Program-made: the position numbers and the translations under genes
Notes under the pieces: generated by a model
Seen by the model: only the letters and a program-made list of their open reading frames with translations
What the model was told of the DNA's origin: nothing
Databases searched by the model: none
Shown here: positions 1-6,690 of the stretch, piece by piece
Numbering within the stretch: position 1 is the first letter of the stretch
Layout: every line of letters begins with the position of its first letter
Assembly (NCBI GenBank): GCA_009693995.1
Contig: SHWA01000010.1
Coordinates: 1-39,394 of the forward strand
Length of the DNA: 39,394 bases
Source: Alphaproteobacteria bacterium
GTDB taxonomy: Bacteria; Pseudomonadota; Alphaproteobacteria; SHWA01
Direction: 5' to 3'

Positions 1-2
1 CC

Positions 3-275
3 TGGCCGACGGCCGAGGTCAGCTTCATGGACCCGGTCTTCGCCACCCAGATCGTGCACGGCAAGTCGCCCGGCGACGCGGGCTTCGAAGAAGCCTTCAA
101 GCAGATCCAGTCCGACACCGAGGTCTGGGACATGGCCTCGATCTATGCCGTGCAGGCGGTGATTCGGCCGGAGGAGACGCGGGATTACCTGATCCGCATG
201 CTCGACGTCTATCGCCTGCGCATGACCGGGGGCGTCGGCCAGCATCTGATGCGCACCTGGCCGACAAGCTATTGA
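3..275 (+). CDS. Acyl-CoA carboxylase, carboxyltransferase subunit (C-terminal end only)
   Basis: The open frame runs in from the left edge and stops with TGA at 273-275, so only about the last 90 residues are visible. The fragment opens with WPTAEVSFMDP, which matches the WPTAE segment of propionyl-/acetyl-CoA carboxylase beta subunits. It goes on to AVIRPEETRDYLIRML, which corresponds to the family's DP-x-x-TR-x-x-L tail. These enzymes move the carboxyl group from biotin to an acyl-CoA in the cytoplasm. The substrate cannot be told from this piece. The tail after YRLRMTGGVGQH is somewhat unlike standard PccB, so a less studied branch of the family is possible. The next gene starts 98 bases downstream on the same strand. 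Confidence 0.75.
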   Translation, partial: WPTAEVSFMDPVFATQIVHGKSPGDAGFEEAFKQIQSDTEVWDMASIYAVQAVIRPEETRDYLIRMLDVYRLRMTGGVGQHLMRTWPTSY

Positions 276-373
276 GGATGCCGCCCATGGCCCGGCAATC
301 GAAGACGCGTTCCCTCGGCTCCCCTTCGGCGCCATAATCCCCCCCGACGCAGTTTGTCCGCCGGGAGAATGCC

Positions 374-1297
374 ATGGCCGCGGAGATCGAACGCAACCTG
401 CTCGACCTGCCCGAGCGGCGATTCCCGATCAATCTGGACGTGGAGATCCCCAAGGTCCGCGACCTGTACCAGGCGGCGATCCGCAACCAGTGGGATCCGC
501 AGACCGACGTGGACTGGACGGCGCTCGACAACCTGGAGCTTACCGACGAGCAGCGCCAGGCGGCGATCCTCTGGTGGAGCCGGCGGGCCTGGAACGAATA
601 CGGTGCGGTCTCGGAGAGTCCGAGCCTCCTGGTGCGTTTCTACCAGGAGCGGTTCGAGCCTGACCTCGCCTTGTTCTTCACCATCCGCACCCAGGAGGAG
701 GCACGCCACGCCGAGGCCAGTTGCATGATGGCCGAACGCCTCGGCGGCTATGTGCCCGAGCCGCGCAAGCAGGAGTTCCAGGGTTCGATCTCGACCCATG
801 GCGTGCGCCGGATGGCGTTCGATCTCGACAGCTCGATCGAGGCGGTGGTGGCGGCGCTGGTCTGCGGGCTCGAGGAGTACGCCTTCGACTGGTTCCGCCT
901 GATGGGCGAGACCACCACCAACAAGGCGGCGCGGCAGGTGATCCGCTCCATCACCCGCGACGAGGTGCGCCATTGCGCATTCGGCTGGGCGTTCATACAG
1001 AAGCGCATCCCGACCTTGTCGGCCGCCCAGCGCAAGGTGGTGGAGGAGGCGATCTTCAACGCCACCCAGCACGTCGAGCTGAACGGCTATCGCGTCCCCT
1101 GGCTCGCCCCCGACAGCGAGGCCTCGCGCCAGGAGATGGAGACCGACCGCATCTGCTGCGAAGCCGGCCTCGGCGCCACCACGGAGGACATGGAGAAACC
1201 GATCTTCGTCGCCACCGTGCAGCGCGTGCGGGAACAGTTCGCCGCCCTCGGCATCACCGTGCCGCCGTTCCACCACCACCGCATCGGCACGCTCTGA
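374..1297 (+). CDS. Ferritin-like diiron-type protein, copy 1 (intact ligand set)
   Basis: This is a 307-residue soluble, mostly helical protein of the ferritin-like superfamily. Visible metal-site motifs are E109-A-R-H112 (in TQEEARHAE) and E197-V-R-H200 (in RDEVRHCAFGW), with E167/E168 in the helix between and E75/E81 as candidates for the first helix. This is the E, ExxH, E, ExxH layout of AurF-type N-oxygenases and other carboxylate-bridged diiron enzymes. An oxidase or oxygenase role is therefore inferred; the substrate is unknown. The start is ATG 374 with GGGAG a few bases upstream. It is followed after 10 bases by a diverged paralogue, and the two are probably co-transcribed. The segment QWDPQTDVDW near residue 39 is matched by KWDPSRSIPW in that paralogue. 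Confidence 0.8.
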   Translation: MAAEIERNLLDLPERRFPINLDVEIPKVRDLYQAAIRNQWDPQTDVDWTALDNLELTDEQRQAAILWWSRRAWNEYGAVSESPSLLVRFYQERFEPDLALFFTIRTQEEARHAEASCMMAERLGGYVPEPRKQEFQGSISTHGVRRMAFDLDSSIEAVVAALVCGLEEYAFDWFRLMGETTTNKAARQVIRSITRDEVRHCAFGWAFIQKRIPTLSAAQRKVVEEAIFNATQHVELNGYRVPWLAPDSEASRQEMETDRICCEAGLGATTEDMEKPIFVATVQRVREQFAALGITVPPFHHHRIGTL

Positions 1298-1307
1298 GTC
1301 GCCTGCC

Positions 1308-2207
1308 ATGGTGCGGTTGCTCCAGGAACGGCGCTTTCCGCTCTACCTGCTGCCGTCGGTCGATAGCATCTGGGAGCTCTACAACCAAGCCAAGCGAGCC
1401 AAGTGGGATCCGAGCCGCTCGATCCCGTGGGATGAGTATCAGCCGGAGCGCTACTCGCAGGCCGAGCGCGATGCCGCACGGCTCTCCTGGAGCCGGCGGG
1501 TGTGGGCGATTTACGGCCGCCTCGCCGAGAACCCGGCCCTCTTGGTCCGGTTCTGCATGGAATATCAGCGCGAGGCCGACCCGAAATACTTTCTCTCGGT
1601 CAAGGGGACGGAGGAGGCCTGGCACGTGGACTGCTGCCAACGGTTCGCCGCACTCCTCGGCGGATTCGTGGCCGGGCCGGTGAACCAGGACTATGGTTCC
1701 CAGTTCAACCGTGGGCTCCACGTCCAGGCCCTCGATGCCGATGTGCCGCTCGACGCCTATGTGGCGGCCTGGGCGACGGTCGCGGATGCGATCCAGCTCG
1801 GCCTCCACCATGCGGCCGCGGCGGACACCCGCGATCCGGCCGCGGCGGCAATCCTGGCCCGGATGGTCGCGGACAAGGCGCGGCACGTCGCGTTCGGCTG
1901 GCTCTACCTGGACCAGCGCGCTCCCGGCTGGGACGGGGCTGCCCGGGACCAAATCAGCCACATGGCCGGCGACACGGCGCGCCGCCTGCTGACCGAGGGT
2001 ACCGAGGTCCCGGCCCTGGCGCCCGCGGGCATCGCCGACCACATTGCCGCCGCCGACCGCCTGACCCACGAAGCCGGGCTCGGGGCAGCCGGGGAGGAGG
2101 CCGCGTTGGTGGCCGTGCGTGCGACCCTCGACACGACGCGCGAGCGCTTCGCGGGCCTCGGCCTGACCCTCGCGAACGTCGTCCATCCGCGCCACGGCGC
2201 GTTGTGA
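1308..2207 (+). CDS. Ferritin-like protein, copy 2 (degenerate ligand set)
   Basis: This 299-residue paralogue of the preceding gene arose by tandem duplication. Shared landmarks include WSRRVW..YG, ENPALLVRF, TEEAWH and RH-x-AFGW. The first ExxH is kept (E103-A-W-H106). A gap-free 47-residue comparison of the third and fourth helices shows E197 of copy 1 replaced by K190, and E167-E168 replaced by D160-A161; E75 is replaced by I68. A lysine in place of a bridging or terminal carboxylate ligand makes a normal diiron centre unlikely. The protein may be a non-catalytic partner of copy 1, bind one metal, or have another role. It starts at ATG 1308, 10 bases after copy 1 stops, with only a weak ribosome-binding site, which suggests coupled translation. 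Confidence 0.78.
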   Translation: MVRLLQERRFPLYLLPSVDSIWELYNQAKRAKWDPSRSIPWDEYQPERYSQAERDAARLSWSRRVWAIYGRLAENPALLVRFCMEYQREADPKYFLSVKGTEEAWHVDCCQRFAALLGGFVAGPVNQDYGSQFNRGLHVQALDADVPLDAYVAAWATVADAIQLGLHHAAAADTRDPAAAAILARMVADKARHVAFGWLYLDQRAPGWDGAARDQISHMAGDTARRLLTEGTEVPALAPAGIADHIAAADRLTHEAGLGAAGEEAALVAVRATLDTTRERFAGLGLTLANVVHPRHGAL

Positions 2208-2220
2208 GGCGCGCGGGTCC

Positions 2221-2294
2221 GATGGACGAAAATGGGCCAATCCGATAGTCTCGATCCGAATAAATCAAACGACACGATACGGGAGGACTATCCG
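2221..2294 (+). repeat. Duplicated leader, copy 1 (upstream of first TRAP binding protein)
   Basis: This stretch resembles 3493-3564, directly upstream of the second binding-protein gene. Shared blocks in the same order are GATGGACGAAA, TCGATA/CGATAG, ATAAATC-x-AA, ACACGATAC and GGAGG before the start. The duplication that made the binding-protein genes therefore included the leader, and the conserved blocks may hold promoter or regulatory sites. The only conventional in-frame start upstream of copy 1 (ATG 2232) lies inside this leader. Confidence 0.6.
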
Positions 2295-3350
2295 ACGAGG
2301 CTATTACGGCAAATTGCCAGTGCTGCGGCGACTGCGGCGCTGATCTTCGCGGTCGACCCGGTGACCCGGGTCTCCGCCCAAGAATTCAATATGAAGATGG
2401 CGAATATCAACCCCGTCACTTCGCCCGCGCACGAAGGGATGGTGGCTTGGGAGGCCTACATCAAGCGCCACGCCCGCGGGCGCATCAAGACCGAGATCTT
2501 CTCGGGCGGAGTGCTCGGCAACTTCACCCAGCTGGTCGAGCAGACTCGCCTCGGCACCATCGAGGCCACATTCACCACCGGCGGCGGCATCTCCAACGTG
2601 CTGCCGGAAATCCAGGTGTTCGACATCCCGTATGTGGTCAGGGACGACCGCGTCGTCGAGGTGGTGCAATCCGATCCGATCATGCTCGACATGATGCGCA
2701 AGGAGGCGTTGGCGAAGACCGGCATGCGCATGATCGGAATCTCCGGCGGCGGCGGCTGGCGCAGCTTCTACACCCGCGGCGGCCCGGTGAAGACGGCGGC
2801 GGACATCAAGGGGGTGAAGATCCGCACCGTCGAGTCCGCGATGCCCATGGAGCACGTGCGTACCCTCGGCGCCAATCCGGCCCCGATCCCGTGGCAGGAG
2901 CTTTACACCGCCTTCGCCACCCGGGTGGTGGATGGCACCATGAACTCGGTCAGCGACGTCGTGGACATGAACTTCCATGAATACCTGAAGTTCGGTGTGC
3001 TCGACCGCCACACCTTCGTATATTGCTTCTGGTGGATCAACGAGGCCTGGTGGAAGAAGCTGCCAGCCGATCTGCAGACGGTGCTGCTGAACGGATTCTA
3101 TGATTTGCAGAACCAGGCAAACAACTCGTCGAAGTGGAGGGAAATCGGCCTCAGCGAGAAGTTCACCAAGGCGGGCGGCGCCATCCATTCGCCGACGGAG
3201 GACGAGTACAAGACCTTCCTGCCTGCGCGCGATTCGGTCACCAAATGGTACGTCGGCAAGTACGGCGACCGGTGGCTGACGATGATGACCGACGCGATCG
3301 GCCGCGCCGAGAAGGCGATCGAGGAGGACAACCAGCGGCGCAAGATGTAA
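2232..3350 (+). CDS. TRAP transporter solute-binding protein (DctP family), paralogue 1; start uncertain
   Basis: This is the periplasmic ligand-binding component of a TRAP transporter. Family marks are GVKIRTVES (the arginine that normally salt-bridges the ligand carboxylate), PWQELYTAFATRVVDGTMNS, and a hydrophobic secretion signal ending VSA-QEF. From the ATG at 2232 the protein would have 372 residues and an unusual 21-residue hydrophilic extension before the signal peptide. The gap-free alignment with paralogue 2 puts that gene's ATG opposite ACG at 2295-2297, with GGGAGGA correctly spaced upstream. The ancestral start therefore appears mutated to ACG, leaving 351 residues from that point. 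ATA 2277 is the only other near-start. No TRAP membrane subunits lie nearby. A terminator-like hairpin follows. Confidence 0.82.
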   Translation: MGQSDSLDPNKSNDTIREDYPTRLLRQIASAAATAALIFAVDPVTRVSAQEFNMKMANINPVTSPAHEGMVAWEAYIKRHARGRIKTEIFSGGVLGNFTQLVEQTRLGTIEATFTTGGGISNVLPEIQVFDIPYVVRDDRVVEVVQSDPIMLDMMRKEALAKTGMRMIGISGGGGWRSFYTRGGPVKTAADIKGVKIRTVESAMPMEHVRTLGANPAPIPWQELYTAFATRVVDGTMNSVSDVVDMNFHEYLKFGVLDRHTFVYCFWWINEAWWKKLPADLQTVLLNGFYDLQNQANNSSKWREIGLSEKFTKAGGAIHSPTEDEYKTFLPARDSVTKWYVGKYGDRWLTMMTDAIGRAEKAIEEDNQRRKM

Positions 3351-3375
3351 TTCGGGCGCACGGCTGAACGACAGG

Positions 3376-3403
3376 AGGGGCAAGCCCATGGCACGCCCCT
3401 TTT
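3376..3403 (+). terminator. Rho-independent-type terminator after TRAP binding protein 1
   Basis: GGGGC (3377-3381) pairs with GCCCC (3395-3399), with an inner GCC/GGC pair around a CAT loop and one AA/AC mismatch. A short T run follows. It has the same GGGGC..GCC-NNN-GGC..GCCCC architecture as the hairpins after the next two paralogues, but the stem is imperfect. Confidence 0.6.
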
Positions 3404-3492
3404 CGTTGCGCCCGAGCTTCCTGCGGTCGCGATCCGTTCCCAGTCCAGCTTCTCAACCGCGATCCACTCGCCCGGGGCGGAACGGTCGAGCC

Positions 3493-3564
3493 GATGGACG
3501 AAATGACAACAGTTCGATAGCGTGGCACCGATAAATCGAAAACACGATACAGGAGGGGTACCCG
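3493..3564 (+). repeat. Duplicated leader, copy 2 (upstream of second TRAP binding protein)
   Basis: This is the partner of 2221-2294, with conserved blocks GATGGACGAAA, TTCGATAG, CGATAAATC, ACACGATAC and AGGAGGGG. The AGGAGGGG is the ribosome-binding site of the gene starting at 3565. The third paralogue's upstream region does not show these blocks, so it probably has a different promoter. Confidence 0.6.
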
Positions 3565-4620
3565 ATGAAACTGGTACGCAAGGTTGCCGGCGCCGTGGCG
3601 GCGGCGGCGCTGATCTTCACGATTGACCCGATATCCCCGGTCTCTGCCCAGGAATTCACGATGAAGATGGCCAATATCGTGGCCGCCAACCACTCCGGGC
3701 ACGAAGCGATGGTGGTCTGGGACGCCTACATCAAGCGTCACAGCGGCGGGCGCATCAAGCCCGAGATCTTCCCCGGCGGCCAGCTCGGCAACTTCAATCA
3801 ACTCGTCGAGCAGACACGCCTCGGCACCATCGAGACCACGTTCACCAGCGGCGGCGGGATCTCCAACGTGCTGCCGGAAATCCAGGTGTTCGACATTCCT
3901 TACACGGTCAAGGACGACCGCATCGTCGAGATCATGCAATCCGATCCGATCATGCTCGACATGATGCGCAAGGAGGCGTTGGCGAAGACCGGTCTACGCC
4001 TGCTCGGCATCTCCGGGGGCGCCGGCTGGCGCAGCTTCTACACCCGCAATGGACCGGTCAAAGTGGCGGCGGACCTCAAGGGGGTGAAGATCCGCACCAT
4101 CGAATCGGCACTGCCGCTGGAGCACGTGCGTAGCCTCGGCGGCCTTCCGACCCCGGTCCCGTGGCAGGAACTCTACACCGCCTTCGCCACGCGGATGGTG
4201 GATGGCACCATGAATTCGGCCAATGACATCATGACCATGAACTTCCAGGAGTTCCTGAAATTCGGCGTGCTGGACCGCCACTCCTTCATCTGGCTCTTCT
4301 GGTGGGTGAACGAGACCTGGTGGAAGAAGCTGCCGGTCGATCTGCAGACGGTGCTCTTGGACGGGTTCTGGGACTTGCAGACCACCGCGAACACCCTGCC
4401 GAAGTTCCGGGAGATCAGTGATACCGAACGCTTCATCAAGGCCGGCGGCGCCATCCACTCGCCGACGGCGGAGGAGTACAAGACCTTCCTCCCCGCCCGC
4501 GAGACGGTCACCAAATGGTACGTCGCCAAGTACGGCGACCGGTGGCTGACGATGATGAACGAGGCGATCGCCCGCGCCGAGAAGACGATCATCGAGGACA
4601 ACCAGCGCCGCCGGATGTAG
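3565..4620 (+). CDS. TRAP transporter solute-binding protein (DctP family), paralogue 2
   Basis: A 351-residue periplasmic binding protein. Its Sec signal peptide covers residues 1-28, with a basic start (MKLVRK), a hydrophobic core and cleavage predicted at VSA-QEF. The ligand arginine is R177 in GVKIRTIES, followed by the family's PWQELYTAFATRMVDGTMNS segment and a tryptophan-rich WLFWWVNETWWKKLP region. Length is normal for DctP-type proteins. Translation starts at ATG 3565 behind AGGAGGGG. It is highly similar to the genes before and after it. The aromatic segment differs among the three (YCFWWINEAWW, WLFWWVNETWW, WTFWWVNEGWW), which might reflect tuned ligand choice. The gene has its own leader and terminator, so it is probably transcribed alone. 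Confidence 0.92.
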   Translation: MKLVRKVAGAVAAAALIFTIDPISPVSAQEFTMKMANIVAANHSGHEAMVVWDAYIKRHSGGRIKPEIFPGGQLGNFNQLVEQTRLGTIETTFTSGGGISNVLPEIQVFDIPYTVKDDRIVEIMQSDPIMLDMMRKEALAKTGLRLLGISGGAGWRSFYTRNGPVKVAADLKGVKIRTIESALPLEHVRSLGGLPTPVPWQELYTAFATRMVDGTMNSANDIMTMNFQEFLKFGVLDRHSFIWLFWWVNETWWKKLPVDLQTVLLDGFWDLQTTANTLPKFREISDTERFIKAGGAIHSPTAEEYKTFLPARETVTKWYVAKYGDRWLTMMNEAIARAEKTIIEDNQRRRM

Positions 4621-4649
4621 CCCCGGCGCACGGCTGAATGTGATGGGAT

Positions 4650-4681
4650 GGGGCGTGCCGGTGGCGCGCCCCTCTCTTTTT
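4650..4681 (+). terminator. Rho-independent terminator after TRAP binding protein 2
   Basis: GGGGCGTGCC (4650-4659), loop GGT, GGCGCGCCCC (4663-4672): a 10-pair stem with one T-G wobble, followed by CTCTCTTTTT. This is a good intrinsic terminator, similar in sequence to the one at 5860. Confidence 0.8.
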
Positions 4682-4783
4682 CGTGACCTCGCGTGAGAAT
4701 GGCATGCAGTCCGGCGATCGACTCCCCTGAATCGGAATGGTAGCTTTTTAGGATCGACGCTTTCAATTAGGGAGGTTTCGTCA

Positions 4784-5836
4784 ATGAGCCTTGTCTATAA
4801 ACTCGCTAGCGGGGCCGCGGCCGCCGCAATGGCGCTCGCGATTGGCGCCGCGACGCCCGCCGTGGCGCAAGAAGCGCTGATGAAGATTGCCCATGTGGCC
4901 AACTCGAACATGCGTGTGCACGAGGGCCTGCTCGTTTGGGACGCGTACATCAAGCGCAACCTGAAGGGCAAGATCAAGACCGAGCTGTTCCCCAACGGGC
5001 AGCTCGGGAACTTCAACCAGCTGGTGGAGCAGGCGCGTCTCGGCACGCTGGAGTGCACCTTCACCACGGGCGGCGGCATCTCCAACGTGCTGCCGGAGAT
5101 CCAGGTCTTCGACATCCCCTACATGGTCAAGGACGACCGGGTGGTCGAGTTGATGCAGATGGACCCGATCATGCAGGATGAGATGCGCAAGGACGCGCTC
5201 GCCAAGACCGGCCTGCGGCTGATCGGCCTCGGTTCGACCGGCGGCTGGCGCAGCTTCTATACCCGCAACGGGCCGCTGAAGGGGGCCGAGGGCCTCAAGG
5301 GCGTGAAGATCCGCACCATCGAGTCGGCGCTGCCCATGGAGCACGTCCGTGCGCTCGGTGGCTCGCCGACACCGGTGCCGTGGCAAGAGCTCTATACCGC
5401 CTTCGCCACGCGCGTCGTGGACGGCACGATGAACTCGGTAACCGACATCCTGGCGATGAACTTCAATGAATTCCTGAAGCACGGCGTGCTCGACCGGCAC
5501 ACCTATCTCTGGACTTTCTGGTGGGTGAATGAGGGCTGGTGGCAAAAGCTGCCGACCGACGCCAAGGAAGGGCTGTTGAACGGCTTCTGGGACATGGTGG
5601 GGGCGGCGAACGCGCTTACCAAGTTCAATGACATCATCGATGTCGAACGGTTCGTCAAGGGCGGGGGGGCCATCCACTCGCCGACCGCCGATGAGTACAA
5701 GACCTTCCTGCCGGCGCGCGAGGCGGCCACCAAGTGGTACGTGGGCAAGTACGGCGACAAGTGGCTGAACATGATGAACGCCGCCATCGTCCGCGCCGAG
5801 AAGTCGATCGACGAGGACAACAAGCGCCGCATGTAG
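4784..5836 (+). CDS. TRAP transporter solute-binding protein (DctP family), paralogue 3
   Basis: A 350-residue periplasmic binding protein with a Sec signal ending AVA-QEA at residue 28/29. R177 (GVKIRTIES) is in exactly the same position as in paralogue 2. The start is ATG 4784, with AGGGAGG at 4769-4775. It is the most diverged of the three: its signal peptide differs, the leader shared by paralogues 1 and 2 is absent, and it has NLKGKIKTELFPNG where they have a -SGGRIK- or -ARGRIK- type segment. None of the three is next to DctQ/DctM genes, so the membrane subunits must be encoded elsewhere or these proteins work differently. The proposed ligand is a carboxylate, by family. Confidence 0.92.
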   Translation: MSLVYKLASGAAAAAMALAIGAATPAVAQEALMKIAHVANSNMRVHEGLLVWDAYIKRNLKGKIKTELFPNGQLGNFNQLVEQARLGTLECTFTTGGGISNVLPEIQVFDIPYMVKDDRVVELMQMDPIMQDEMRKDALAKTGLRLIGLGSTGGWRSFYTRNGPLKGAEGLKGVKIRTIESALPMEHVRALGGSPTPVPWQELYTAFATRVVDGTMNSVTDILAMNFNEFLKHGVLDRHTYLWTFWWVNEGWWQKLPTDAKEGLLNGFWDMVGAANALTKFNDIIDVERFVKGGGAIHSPTADEYKTFLPAREAATKWYVGKYGDKWLNMMNAAIVRAEKSIDEDNKRRM

Positions 5837-5859
5837 TCGGCGTCAGTTCGGAGATGACC

Positions 5860-5893
5860 GGGGGCGTGCCGATGGCACGCCCCCTTCGCTTTT
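5860..5893. terminator. Perfect hairpin terminator between convergent genes
   Basis: GGGGGCGTGCC (5860-5870), loop GAT, GGCACGCCCCC (5874-5884): a perfect 11-pair stem. TTCGCTTTT follows on the plus strand. It lies between TRAP paralogue 3 and the convergent cyclase gene, and can act as a terminator for the plus strand. It is the same hairpin type as those after paralogues 1 and 2. Confidence 0.8.
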
Positions 5894-5899
5894 CGAGCG

Positions 5900-6634
5900 T
5901 CAGTCAATCGGGCGAGCCACCACGCGGGCGGGCGCGCCGTCGGCCTCGGCGTACTTGATGCCGAGCAGCATGGCCTCGACCCGGTGCCCGGCGAGGCGCG
6001 GGTCGATCCTGAGGTTCTCGGCGATCAGCACGCCGTGCGCGAGCAGGGCGTGGTGCACGGGGTGCAGGAATCCCTCGGGCCGGCGCTTGGCCGGCGTGTC
6101 GGGGGAGAGGAAATCGACCGCCAGCAGCTTGCACCCCGCGGCCAGCAGCCACTCGGCCGCCGCGCCGGAGAGGTGAGGGTGGTCGTAATAGGCGGCATCC
6201 TTGAGGCGGTCCGACCAGCCGGTCTCCATCAGCAGAATGTCGCCGCGCTGGATACGCGGCCGCGCCCGCTCCAGATCGGCCGGCTCGATGGCGCGCTCGG
6301 GCGTCGCGTCCAGGTGCCAGACGACACCCGGTCCATGGAGCCGGGCGAGGGGGATGTCGGCGAAGCCCGGCGCGTCGGTGATGAAATGGTTGGGCGCGTC
6401 CACATGGGTGCCGTAATGGACGATGCCGTGATACTCGGTCACGTTCATGCGCTGGGCGGGCATGGCGAGGGTGCGGGTCAACCCGGGCTGCGGCAGGAAC
6501 GGCGGCCGGGGCAGGGCGTTGTCGACGGTGACCGAAAGGTCGAGCCAAGGGCCGCCGGCGGGCGCGGCGGTGGGGGCTGGCACGTCCAGCCAGCCGTGCC
6601 ACGTCTTCAGGCGCGCAAGACAGCCCTCGCACAT
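5900..6634 (-). CDS. Cyclase family protein (kynurenine formamidase-like metal hydrolase)
   Basis: This is a 244-residue cytoplasmic hydrolase of the cyclase/KynB family. The defining metal site is visible as H73-Y-G-T-H77-V-D79-A-P-N-H83. Known members hydrolyse N-formylkynurenine, isatin or other amides and lactams; the substrate here is not known. The start is ATG at 6634 with GAGGAG just upstream; the frame is open further but without a better start. The N-terminus carries a C-x-x-C pair (MCEGC) that is unusual for KynB. It lies 56 bases downstream of the Xsc-like enzyme on the same strand, so the two probably form one transcript. No tryptophan-degradation gene accompanies it, which argues against a simple KynB role. 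Confidence 0.82.
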   Translation of the reverse strand: MCEGCLARLKTWHGWLDVPAPTAAPAGGPWLDLSVTVDNALPRPPFLPQPGLTRTLAMPAQRMNVTEYHGIVHYGTHVDAPNHFITDAPGFADIPLARLHGPGVVWHLDATPERAIEPADLERARPRIQRGDILLMETGWSDRLKDAAYYDHPHLSGAAAEWLLAAGCKLLAVDFLSPDTPAKRRPEGFLHPVHHALLAHGVLIAENLRIDPRLAGHRVEAMLLGIKYAEADGAPARVVARPID

Positions 6635-6690
6635 GATGTCCTCCTCGCGGGAAGAATCGGGGCAGAGCGAGGTGCTCCGCCCCGGTCGGT

